A stretch of DNA of 64,000 bases from positions 62,001 through 126,000 of the forward strand of contig JAJVIC010000017.1 of the NCBI GenBank assembly GCA_022072225.1, given 5' to 3'. Under the pieces are notes generated by a model. That model was not told the DNA's origin. It made no database searches and saw nothing but the letters and a program-made list of their open reading frames with translations. This stretch comes from Bacteroidia bacterium (lineage in GTDB: Bacteria; Bacteroidota; Bacteroidia; SXHM01). This document shows positions 8,829 through 17,492 of this stretch, in pieces. The stretch's first letter is position 1; each line of letters opens with the position of its first letter. A program made the position numbers and the translations under genes.

Positions 8829-9908
8829 TTATTTACCTCCTGAAATGCTTAAAGCTTCCTGAACTGAGATACGAACACCTTTGTTGTAGGCTACCACAAA
8901 CGAGCCTGTAACACCATTGTTATCTCGAATTTCATTGGCAAAAGTTTTGGCCGCACGATAAGAACTGAAGTTACCTACAGTGTATTTATGCCAACCTTCA
9001 TGTTCCTCATAAAACACTTCTTCACTTAACTTAAATTCTCCCTGAAACAATGAAGGAGCAACTTTTTTCTTTCCAGCGGCAACCTGTGCACGGAAAACAA
9101 GGCCATCAACAGGTTTTCCTTCTTTAACTGCAACTTCAGTTTTGGGTGCTGATTGCTGTTGTTGTTTTTTCTCTAAAGCAGCTGCTTCCTGTTGTTGTTT
9201 TTTAGCAAGAGCATCAGCATTCTTTTTCTCTTCTTCTTGTCTTTTCTTAATTGATTCAGCTAATTCACGGTTTGCTTTATCAGCTGCAGCTGCATCTGCA
9301 GCTGCTTTGTCGGCTGCTGATTTCGCTTCGTATGCTGCTTTGTCGGCTGCAGCCTTCGCGTCAGCTGCTGCTTTGTCGGCAGCGGCCTTTGCAGCAGCTT
9401 CTTGTTTTGCTTTTTCGGCTTCAGGGTTATTGTGCGGAGTTTCAACTACATTAACTTTCACTTCGTTATTTACAACCTCTGCTGCTCCTATATTTATTAT
9501 GCTTTTAGGCAATGCATATTTCTGTGTTTCATTGTTAAGAATATATGCAAATGTTCCTTCGAGAATTTGATTTCCGCTTGTTCCTGCAACTACTTTCACA
9601 TCATAGGAAACAGTAAATGTTGCTTCAGCAGGAAGGGACATCCATAAAAATTTAGCTTTTCTGTCTTTAAACGTAAAGGTAGAATTTGCTACATCTACAC
9701 CTGTTGCTTCAAGCCCTGCAGGTAGTAATTGCTCTAATTTTGCAAAACCGCTTACTTCACCTTTATTTACTTTTAAGGTAACCCTGAAGGTAGATTCAGG
9801 TGCCGCTGTTGCCGGCATATCAACATTTACAGATACATCCTGGGCTGAAACAGATGCTATTCCGGCTACAAAAATCCATGCAACAACTAAGGTAATTTTC
9901 TTTATCAT
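8829..9908 (-). CDS. secreted protein with Ig/DUF11-like domain, Ala-rich coiled coil and SPOR-like C-terminus
   Basis: A 359-residue protein with a signal peptide ending at ASVSAQ. Residues ~25-145 read as an all-beta domain (VSVNVDMPA, FRVTLKVNKGEVSG, TFTVSYDVKV), like bacterial DUF11/cohesin-type Ig folds. Residues ~160-255 are an Ala/Lys/Glu/Gln coiled coil built from AADKAAA-type repeats. The last ~90 residues include WHKYTVGNFSSYRAAKTFANEI, a SPOR-like unit resembling those in paralogue 1. It lies between paralogues 3 and 4 and ends at its own terminator. It could bridge the peptidoglycan and the outer-membrane proteins next door. Antisense open frames here are artefacts of the Ala codons. 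Confidence 0.65.
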   Translation of the reverse strand: MIKKITLVVAWIFVAGIASVSAQDVSVNVDMPATAAPESTFRVTLKVNKGEVSGFAKLEQLLPAGLEATGVDVANSTFTFKDRKAKFLWMSLPAEATFTVSYDVKVVAGTSGNQILEGTFAYILNNETQKYALPKSIINIGAAEVVNNEVKVNVVETPHNNPEAEKAKQEAAAKAAADKAAADAKAAADKAAYEAKSAADKAAADAAAADKANRELAESIKKRQEEEKKNADALAKKQQQEAAALEKKQQQQSAPKTEVAVKEGKPVDGLVFRAQVAAGKKKVAPSLFQGEFKLSEEVFYEEHEGWHKYTVGNFSSYRAAKTFANEIRDNNGVTGSFVVAYNKGVRISVQEALSISGGK

Positions 9909-9957
9909 TTGGTTTGTATTTTAGTTAAAAAAAGTGGCTAAAGATATATTATTTTGA

Positions 9958-11454
9958 TTATTGTTCAAACAGGTAGTCTATTATTTCATAAACCTCAGGA
10001 AGTGTAAGTTTTGAATTGCCTTCTAAAAATTCTTCTACCATTGTGTAGGCTTCGATACCTGATACCTGTTTGTCTTTGTTGGTGTCAATCATTTCCATTT
10101 TACTGTTTCCTAACTTAACAGGCTTAGGTTTTACCTGACCGCTTTCCAATTTTTGGATTATTAGATTCATATCTCTTTTATCATTCTTGCTTTCTGCTTT
10201 TTTCTCGTCTTTAGTTTGTGGTTCAGAAGCTGAGGGAGCAGGATATATCTCCCGCATGTCGGGATATATTTCAAACATTTTGGAACGATTTGTTCCTACA
10301 GTATCTTTGTATGTATTCGTTATTGTTTCATCGCTTAGTCCGTAACCATCAGCATCCACAGGCATTCCTTTAGCCGTGTTATTTTCCATGTCCTTATAAT
10401 CAGGAATTCCGTCAGCATCGCTGTCAACCGGACAACCATTTTTATCAACCTTACTTTCTTTAGGAGAGTCGGGACATTTATCCAATTCCTCTGCAACACC
10501 GTCACCATCCGAATCTGTTTCAACCACACTAGTAAAGTCAATATCCTTATATATACCTTCAGGAGCTTTCTTTACAGGTGAGAAAAAATCGTAATGCAAT
10601 GAAAATGATGAGAACAAATACATATCTTTTGCATCGTTTCCTTTTCTTACACCAACACCTTCAGCACTTACATTATCAATCAAATCTGTAAACGAGTAAT
10701 AAAAGGTACTGCCTAATTTAAGTTTCATACGGTTGCTTACTTTAAAGTCAAAGCCAAAAGAAACAGGGATCGTAAAGGCCACCTGAGAATACTTACCCAA
10801 GCTATCAAGATTTGCTTGTCTTAAATCAGTTTCATAGTTATAATCGCGATCAATTTCTACAGCTGTTTCAGACAAAGGATCGGTTTGTGCGATATTGCGA
10901 ATACTTCCATCGCTCCAGTAGTAATAAGTTGAGCCCTTTGCATCTTGCCAATCACCTTTAGAATCGAAATTAAGAATACCTACTCCAACAGAAATGTAAG
11001 GATTAATAACCCTGTCGGGTTTCAACATACCTGCAAAGTTATAGGTAAGTTGTGCACTTCCGTTTATAGTGCGTGATTTGAAATTCAGGTTGCGTTCAAC
11101 CGATCGTTCATTGGCAGTCAGGTTTCCCATCACGAAATCAAAATCAACGCGAAAAGAAGGGCTGATATGCTGTGCCACATTTAGATTAAACCCATAACTT
11201 GGTATCATTGGGTTAACTGACTTGTTGTGATTTACATCTCCAAAGAAATGGAACATACCGGGACCGATACCAATAGTAGGTTTCATATTGGTATTAGCCT
11301 TTCGCAGGCTGTCGTTTTTACTCTTCTTTAGCTGTTTATCCTGGTTTTCTTTCAACTTCGCATTTCGGATCGAGTCGGAACCGGTTTGAGTAAACCCCTG
11401 CAAACCAATTGCTACTACAAGAATAGAAACCGACAGAATTGCTTTTTTAAGCAT
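9958..11454 (-). CDS. outer-membrane beta-barrel protein with TSP3 repeats and one EF-hand (paralogue 4)
   Basis: A 498-residue paralogue with a signal peptide (to about residue 20). The barrel carries YYYWSDGSIR, DYNYETDLRQANLDSLGKY, FTDLIDNVS and the KDMYLFSSFSLHY closing strand. Two TSP3 units follow (DSDGDGVAEELDKC and DSDADGIPDYKD). A linker leads to one EF-hand (DTNKDKQVSGIE) and the helix ending YEIIDYLFEQ. It is in the same orientation as paralogue 5, with 24 bases between them, so the two are probably co-transcribed. Calcium binding is expected from the TSP3 and EF-hand residues; the function is unproven. Confidence 0.75.
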   Translation of the reverse strand: MLKKAILSVSILVVAIGLQGFTQTGSDSIRNAKLKENQDKQLKKSKNDSLRKANTNMKPTIGIGPGMFHFFGDVNHNKSVNPMIPSYGFNLNVAQHISPSFRVDFDFVMGNLTANERSVERNLNFKSRTINGSAQLTYNFAGMLKPDRVINPYISVGVGILNFDSKGDWQDAKGSTYYYWSDGSIRNIAQTDPLSETAVEIDRDYNYETDLRQANLDSLGKYSQVAFTIPVSFGFDFKVSNRMKLKLGSTFYYSFTDLIDNVSAEGVGVRKGNDAKDMYLFSSFSLHYDFFSPVKKAPEGIYKDIDFTSVVETDSDGDGVAEELDKCPDSPKESKVDKNGCPVDSDADGIPDYKDMENNTAKGMPVDADGYGLSDETITNTYKDTVGTNRSKMFEIYPDMREIYPAPSASEPQTKDEKKAESKNDKRDMNLIIQKLESGQVKPKPVKLGNSKMEMIDTNKDKQVSGIEAYTMVEEFLEGNSKLTLPEVYEIIDYLFEQ

Positions 11455-11478
11455 AAACAGGTTTTCCAGTTTGATTAT

Positions 11479-12975
11479 CTACTCCTGATCAAAGAAAAAA
11501 TCAATCAGACTGTGAAGTTTCGTAGCTGAATAATCCAGTTCTCCGTCAAAAAACATATCAATGGCATTAGTAATTTCCTGAGCCGAGATAAATCCATCTC
11601 CATCTGTGTCAACTTCTGCATATTCACTGATGCCTGATGTTCCTGAAGCTGCTTGTGGTTTTTCAAACGAATAGTAATTTCCAACTCTTTCTGGTTTTGA
11701 TTTTGGATGTGATTCATAAACCAGATTACGCGGTGTTCCTAATGTATCTGCACCTAAATCATCATACGAATCTTCACCGATAGTTACGCCTTTTGCGTCA
11801 ACAATAGCACCTGTTGCAGAATTTGGTTCATCATCTTTATAATCAGCAACACCATCTTTATCGTTATCAAACGGGCAACCATTAGCATCAACCTGAACAC
11901 CTGATGGTGTACCTGCGCACCAATCATCATTGTTTTTGATTCCATCACCGTCATCGTCTTCGTTATCTAATGCATCAAAATCTATTTCATCATAAATGGA
12001 TGGTCCGGCTTTAGGTGTACTAATACCTATGTTCCACGCAAAAGAAAGTGATGTGTAGATAAATCCGTCATTTTCTCCAAGTCCGTTTTTACCTTTCAAT
12101 CCATCTAAATAGTCTGTTAAAGTAAGATAATATGTAGCGGATGCACACACATCAAATTTATCAGAAAGTTTGTAGCGCAAACCTCCTCCGAATGGAATAG
12201 TCAAAGATGCTTTGTCTATTGATTTACCAACTTCATTGAAAGCTGTATCAATTGTTGTTTCGTATGAATCGTCTAACTGTGTAATGTTGTACTCTGGTGT
12301 TCCCGGTGTAATATGACCAATTGTGTTTTCGTTTTTTTCTTCCGTGCGAATGGTTCCATCATCCCAGTAATAATAACCTTTTCCGTCTTCGTTAGTAAGA
12401 TTGGTTTTAGGAGTAAACATCATGTAACCAACACCACCGAAAAGGTAGGGTGAAAAACGTGAAGCACGGTTTATGAAAAGGTTATTGTCTAAATAAATCA
12501 TAATGTCGAACTCTGCCTGCATTATGGTCGATTCGAAGTTCAAATTACGAACGGGTGAACGTTCGTTTTCGGTTACTTTTCCATAAAGTCCGTTGATGGC
12601 GAAACCTAAAGCACTCCATGTACGGTGTTCAATACGAAAATTATAACCCATGCGCCAGTTTGTATAAGTAAAAAGGCTTGTATTGTCTGCAATATCACCC
12701 ATAAATGACATATTGCCGGCTCCTACACTTATTGCAGGCCATTTACTTGAAACAAACGGAGGACGTACTCGTTTCGTTTTTCCCGTATCAGGAGCTGCAC
12801 TTTCTGCAGCTGCTCCTTCTGCTTTAGCAGCTTTCTCAGCTTCTTTAGCTGCCTTTTCTGCTGCTTTAGCTTCCTTTTTAATTGCTTTAGGATCTTCGGC
12901 AGGGGCTTCCTGTGCAATAATACTTCCTGTAAAAACGAATAATGTTGCGGTAATGAGTAGATGTTTCAGATTCAT
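11479..12975 (-). CDS. outer-membrane beta-barrel protein with TSP3 repeats and one EF-hand (paralogue 5)
   Basis: A 498-residue paralogue, the first of the array in transcription order. After the signal peptide (to about residue 21) it has an extra Ala/Lys coiled coil (KEAKAAEKAAKEAEKAAKA, residues ~30-55) that the others lack. Then come the barrel with YYYWDDGTIR and LTDYLDGLK, two TSP3 units (DDDGDGIKNNDDWC and DNDKDGVADYKD) and a C-terminal EF-hand (DTDGDGFISAQE) with the ending LIDFFFDQE. Barrel closure (GFIYTSLSFAWNIG) is conserved. It follows the PKD adhesin gene in the same direction, with about 150 bases between them. Confidence 0.75.
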   Translation of the reverse strand: MNLKHLLITATLFVFTGSIIAQEAPAEDPKAIKKEAKAAEKAAKEAEKAAKAEGAAAESAAPDTGKTKRVRPPFVSSKWPAISVGAGNMSFMGDIADNTSLFTYTNWRMGYNFRIEHRTWSALGFAINGLYGKVTENERSPVRNLNFESTIMQAEFDIMIYLDNNLFINRASRFSPYLFGGVGYMMFTPKTNLTNEDGKGYYYWDDGTIRTEEKNENTIGHITPGTPEYNITQLDDSYETTIDTAFNEVGKSIDKASLTIPFGGGLRYKLSDKFDVCASATYYLTLTDYLDGLKGKNGLGENDGFIYTSLSFAWNIGISTPKAGPSIYDEIDFDALDNEDDDGDGIKNNDDWCAGTPSGVQVDANGCPFDNDKDGVADYKDDEPNSATGAIVDAKGVTIGEDSYDDLGADTLGTPRNLVYESHPKSKPERVGNYYSFEKPQAASGTSGISEYAEVDTDGDGFISAQEITNAIDMFFDGELDYSATKLHSLIDFFFDQE

Positions 12976-13123
12976 CTTTTAATATGGTTTCAGTAAGGTT
13001 TTTTATTTTTTTGAGCGGACTAAAATAAACATTTTTAATAATCCAAGCAGTTTTAGGATGTTATTTTTCAGTTTTGCGGGATATTTATTGAAGAAAATCA
13101 ATAAATCAGATGTGATTTTTGAT

Positions 13124-16100
13124 TTATTTTTCTTCACCACTCAGAACAGTAACACGCCCTCTGTACGTATGCCAGCTATCATAAATATCTTTAATGCGAA
13201 AACTGTAACTGTAAACATTCTGCGTTGCCAGATTTCCTGATTTTTCAACTATTCCATTCCACTTTATATTTTCATCAAATGATGAGAAAACCTGCTCGCC
13301 CCAGCGATTGTATATGCGCATTTCGTAGCCCCTTATTCCTATTCCGCTTCCGTAGAAATAATCATTATGGCCATCTCCGTTTGGTGTAAACGTATTGGGA
13401 ATGTAAAACGTGAAACTCGGATCTATATAAACAGTGAAATAGGCTGTGTCTTTGCAACCAAATTGATTGGTAACAATCTGACGGATTACATACGTTCCCG
13501 TATCAGGATAATTATGTGTAGGCTCTTGTACAGGTGAGTTGGTACTATCTCCAAAATAATACTGCCATTGGTTTGCGCCTGAAGACAAATCCGTGATTTC
13601 GATGTAAGGATAAATGATTTCGGCTCTTGGGGGTGTAGCAACAAAAGCAGCAACAGGCTTGGGATAAACCGTAATCATTGAATATGCGGTATCGCTTACG
13701 GTACAGCCATTTGAAGTTTTTGCCTGCAATATAACATCAAACACTCCGGCCGTGTCGTATAGGTGTAATGGGTTTTGGTCTGAGGAGCTATTACCATCAC
13801 CAAATTCCCATAACCACCATACAATGTTATACCCGGGCGCTACCACCGAAAGGTCGGTGAAGTTTACCGGCAACGGCCGGCAGCCTTCCACAATATCTGA
13901 AGTAAAATCCACATCGGGTAATGGAAATACTTCAACCGGAAGTATGGTATCGGCAACGCAACCGCTGTCGGAAGTAACCGTTAGGTTTACATTAAATATT
14001 CCGGCATTTTGATAGGTATGGAATGCATTCTGCAAAGTGGATGTACCTCCATCGTTGAAGTTCCAGTCCCAGCCAATAATGGTTCCCTGCGGAATGGTTG
14101 TTTCATCGGTAAAGGATGTTGTCTCATTCAGGCAAACGGATGTTGCACTAAAATCTGCTGTGGCAACGGGGTGCACGCGCACTGTAATCACGGTATCTTC
14201 TTCGCAACCGAAATCGCTGGCAACGGTGAGGTTTACATCAAAGGTTCCGTAGGTTGAAAAGGTGTAAAGCGGATTGGCATTGTTGGTTATAACACCGTTG
14301 TCGTCAAAATCGTAGGTCCAGGATTCTACGCTGCCGAATACAATTCCGCTTAAATCGGTAAAGACGGTTGCTGTTCCGTAACAGGTTGTCGTTGCAGAAA
14401 AATCAGATTCGGGAATGGGGTAGACTGCAATGTTATTAATGGCTGTATCGCTGCAACCGCCCAAGGAAGTAACAATCAATGAAACAGAATAAAGCCCCAT
14501 GTTGTTATAAATATGAGGTGGAGGATTGTTTCCTGAAAATACGGGAGAGCCATCATCAAAATCCCAATCCCATTGAGCAAGACTGCCGGTTGCGATAAAA
14601 CTCTGGTCGGTGAATGTTGCGTTATCGTTCTGACAAATATCATTAGTTATGAATGCAGCCTGCGGAATATCGTCCACCAATAATACGGTGGTTTCGGTGT
14701 CGGTGCAACCCATATCCGACACTACCTGCAAACCTACCAAATAGGTTGCTGCAACAGGGTAAGCGTAAACAGTGTCCTGTGCAAAGGAGAAATTTCCGTT
14801 ACCAAAACCCCATGTCCATGTAGTGATAGAACCGGAAGAGATAGTTGTTAAATCGGTAAAAACGCTTGTATCACCCAAGCAGGAGTTCGTGGCACTGAAG
14901 TCAACTTCAGGTTTAGGATAAACCGTTATGGTTTGTGTCAGCGAATCCATGCAACCAAAGTCGGAAGTAAGCACCAGCTTTACATCAAAATTTCCATCGG
15001 CTGAATAAATGTGAACCGGGCTTTGCTCGTTGGAAGGGCTTGAAATATCACCGAAAGTCCAGCTCCATGCAACGATTGATCCGTTGGCTATGGTTGAATT
15101 ATCGGTGAAGTTAGCAGGACTTTGTTCGCAAGCAATAGTGTTACTGAAAGCCGGCTGTGGCAAATCGCGCACCATTATATTTTGTGAAAGTGAACCCGAG
15201 CAACCTTCATCAGAAACAACAGATAATGCTACGTTGAAGCTTCCGGTTGCAGCATAACTATGCACCGGATTTTGTTGGGCAGCAACAAGACTTCCATCAC
15301 CAAAATCCCAAGTCCATGAATTGATTGTTCCCGTTGCAAGCGTTGACTGGTCAGTGAATTGCAGCGCACTGTTCATGCAAGCAGTGGAATAATTAAAATC
15401 GGGAACAGGAATCGGAAATGCTTCAACAGCTTGAGAAAAAGAAGCAGCACAATTGTTATCGCCTGTGGCAATAAGCGTTACGTTATACTGACCGGCATTC
15501 GTATAACTATGTGTTGTATTTTGTGTGTTGTCAAGAGCTGAACCATCACCGAAATTCCAAGTCCAACCTGTTATATTTCCGGAAGGAAACGTAGTTTGGT
15601 TGGTAAAATTTACAATCGTTCCTGCACATTCATCTGTAAAAGTAAAATCAACCTGCGGTGCAGGATTAACGGTTACATCCTGCAAAATAGTATCGCGGCA
15701 ACCGATGTTGTTTTCTGAAACCAAACGCACGGTGTATGTTCCCGATGTATTGTACGTATGCACAGGATTTTGCGCGATGGAAGTATTAACATCACCAAAA
15801 TCCCAGTTCCATGAAGTGATGTTGGTTCCGCCCCCACTCTGCGATGCATCGGTGAAGTTGGTGGCAGTTCCTTCGCAGGCTGTATTGAACGTAAAACCGG
15901 CAAGCGGGTCATTGATGTAATCAACCACAACGGTATCACTGCCAGTGCAACCGCTTAAAACATCGGTAACATCTACATACCATGTACCTTCAGGAACTGT
16001 TATGGAAGCTGTGGTTTCGCCTGTATTCCAGAGGTAGGTGTAGTTTCCGTTGCCGCCTGTTGTTGCTGCATTCAGTGTCACCTGGTTGATACAGGATATA

Positions 16101-17305
16101 TTCTGGTCAGCACCTAAATCAACAGTCAAGCCTTCAACGGTAATGCAAAAAGAATAAATGGAAGTACCGTAATACTGGCAGTTATCGTCCTTTACCTGCA
16201 CGGTAAAACAATGCGGAATGTTACTGATGTCAGCTTGCGTTGGTGTCCAGCAAAACTGCGCCTGCGGGCGTTGTCCATTACCGAGATTAAAGCTTGCGGC
16301 AGGAATGGCATTGTTCCAATCGAGCGTTACATTCTGTGCTGCATCGGCATCATAACTATTAACGAAGAAACAGAGGTTGGCATTGGCGCAGGTTGAAATC
16401 GTGTAGTTTCCGCTGCCTGTTCCTGCGCCTGTCAGGTCAATACCATCAATGGAAGGTAAATCGTTAGTGCAGTTTACAACCCGTATCTGTAAATCGCGCA
16501 TCACCGAGCCAATGAGTTCACCATTGCGGTACTCCTGAACCAATACGGCAACCACCGCTACTTCCAATGCTTGCGGAGTCATGCAGATATCGCCTGTAGC
16601 ATTATCAAACGCAACGGCAGGATTGGAGGTGATGGGCTGCGTAGCGGAATAACCACCCAAATAAGTAACCGAAGAACCGGAAGCATTGAGAGGCGCAACC
16701 AACGAATAAACCAATGAATCGCCATCGGTATCAATGGCACCGTGATTGAAACAAAAGGTTTGTCCTACGCAGATAAAGGGAACAGGATTATTTGAAAACT
16801 GTGGCGAACTGTTGCAGGTAACATTCAGGTTGTCGAGCGTTGCTTCCACGCGAATGTTTTGATTTCCGGGATCGAAAATGGTATTGGTGGCGGTGTTGCG
16901 GCAACACAGGTCGTAACTGAAAACCCAATCATCGCAGTTTGCAGTGAGCATAACCGTGTTGGTATAAATGTATTCCTGAACGCCCGGCAGAACACCACCG
17001 GAACACTCGGTAGTTGCACTTTGGCAAATAGGAGAAACCTCCTGTCCCGTTCCGGGAAGTGGGTTTAAGTTGATGGTAAAATTTTGTCCGCAGGAAGCAG
17101 AACTGACCGTAATAATAGCAGCATTGGGTGCAGCCACACCGGCACAATCGCGGTAAAAGGAAAGTGTAACACGGTATTGATTTCCGCCAAGGCACTCATA
17201 CGTTAAATCGGCACCCTGCGAATGCGAAGCACTGACGCTTCCGGCTGAAAAGAAAAAAGCAAGAAGCAGAACAAAAACTTTGAAGATGCAGTTCCTGTTA
17301 AACAT
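13124..17305 (-). CDS. giant PKD-repeat surface protein with gliding-type (T9SS type B) C-terminal domain
   Basis: A 1393-residue protein with a signal peptide (FVLLLAFFFSAGSVSA). The N-terminal ~450 residues contain Cys-rich beta domains typical of Bacteroidota adhesins. From about residue 465 to 1270 I count ten PKD-like repeats, each with a W-x-W-x-F-G-D or similar core and an HxY near the end. The last ~95 residues form a gliding-motility-associated C-terminal domain (IPNTFTPNGDGHNDYF, MRIYNRWGEQVF), the signal for export by the type IX system and attachment to the cell surface. It probably mediates adhesion or gliding. A TAATTTTG box lies 8 bases before the start. Antisense frames inside are not genes. 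Confidence 0.9.
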   Translation of the reverse strand: MFNRNCIFKVFVLLLAFFFSAGSVSASHSQGADLTYECLGGNQYRVTLSFYRDCAGVAAPNAAIITVSSASCGQNFTINLNPLPGTGQEVSPICQSATTECSGGVLPGVQEYIYTNTVMLTANCDDWVFSYDLCCRNTATNTIFDPGNQNIRVEATLDNLNVTCNSSPQFSNNPVPFICVGQTFCFNHGAIDTDGDSLVYSLVAPLNASGSSVTYLGGYSATQPITSNPAVAFDNATGDICMTPQALEVAVVAVLVQEYRNGELIGSVMRDLQIRVVNCTNDLPSIDGIDLTGAGTGSGNYTISTCANANLCFFVNSYDADAAQNVTLDWNNAIPAASFNLGNGQRPQAQFCWTPTQADISNIPHCFTVQVKDDNCQYYGTSIYSFCITVEGLTVDLGADQNISCINQVTLNAATTGGNGNYTYLWNTGETTASITVPEGTWYVDVTDVLSGCTGSDTVVVDYINDPLAGFTFNTACEGTATNFTDASQSGGGTNITSWNWDFGDVNTSIAQNPVHTYNTSGTYTVRLVSENNIGCRDTILQDVTVNPAPQVDFTFTDECAGTIVNFTNQTTFPSGNITGWTWNFGDGSALDNTQNTTHSYTNAGQYNVTLIATGDNNCAASFSQAVEAFPIPVPDFNYSTACMNSALQFTDQSTLATGTINSWTWDFGDGSLVAAQQNPVHSYAATGSFNVALSVVSDEGCSGSLSQNIMVRDLPQPAFSNTIACEQSPANFTDNSTIANGSIVAWSWTFGDISSPSNEQSPVHIYSADGNFDVKLVLTSDFGCMDSLTQTITVYPKPEVDFSATNSCLGDTSVFTDLTTISSGSITTWTWGFGNGNFSFAQDTVYAYPVAATYLVGLQVVSDMGCTDTETTVLLVDDIPQAAFITNDICQNDNATFTDQSFIATGSLAQWDWDFDDGSPVFSGNNPPPHIYNNMGLYSVSLIVTSLGGCSDTAINNIAVYPIPESDFSATTTCYGTATVFTDLSGIVFGSVESWTYDFDDNGVITNNANPLYTFSTYGTFDVNLTVASDFGCEEDTVITVRVHPVATADFSATSVCLNETTSFTDETTIPQGTIIGWDWNFNDGGTSTLQNAFHTYQNAGIFNVNLTVTSDSGCVADTILPVEVFPLPDVDFTSDIVEGCRPLPVNFTDLSVVAPGYNIVWWLWEFGDGNSSSDQNPLHLYDTAGVFDVILQAKTSNGCTVSDTAYSMITVYPKPVAAFVATPPRAEIIYPYIEITDLSSGANQWQYYFGDSTNSPVQEPTHNYPDTGTYVIRQIVTNQFGCKDTAYFTVYIDPSFTFYIPNTFTPNGDGHNDYFYGSGIGIRGYEMRIYNRWGEQVFSSFDENIKWNGIVEKSGNLATQNVYSYSFRIKDIYDSWHTYRGRVTVLSGEEK

Positions 17306-17312
17306 TTTGCTT

Positions 17313-17320
17313 CAAAATTA
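17313..17320 (-). promoter_or_regulatory. -7 promoter box for the PKD adhesin gene
   Basis: TAATTTTG on the minus strand, 8 bases before the ATG at 17305. This predicts a very short leader. Confidence 0.5.
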
Positions 17321-17382
17321 GGAAATAATGGAGGCGGAGGGGATAAAGGGGGGAAGGAGTTGTTTACAAGAGGGTGTTAGTC

Positions 17383-17451
17383 CGACCCTCGATGGGGTCG
17401 TATATTAATCGCATAAAATTTTTCTATAAACAGGAGACCCCGAATGGGGTC
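17383..17451. repeat. pair of CGACCCC/GGGGTCG palindromes
   Basis: Two short inverted repeats: 17383-17400 (CGACCCTCGATGGGGTCG) and 17436-17451 (GACCCCGAATGGGGTC). They are about 35 bases apart in the divergent region between the adhesin and the gldFG gene. They look like degraded copies of one REP-type palindrome. Confidence 0.55.
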
Positions 17452-17492
17452 GAACAAGATTAACTCTAATTTAGCGCCTCAAAATTAAAACT

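Noticed and set aside
9142-9570. A 142-codon plus-strand frame of Ala, Ser and Cys runs
   Set aside because: It is the mirror of the Ala-rich coiled coil of the minus-strand secreted protein and has no independent features.
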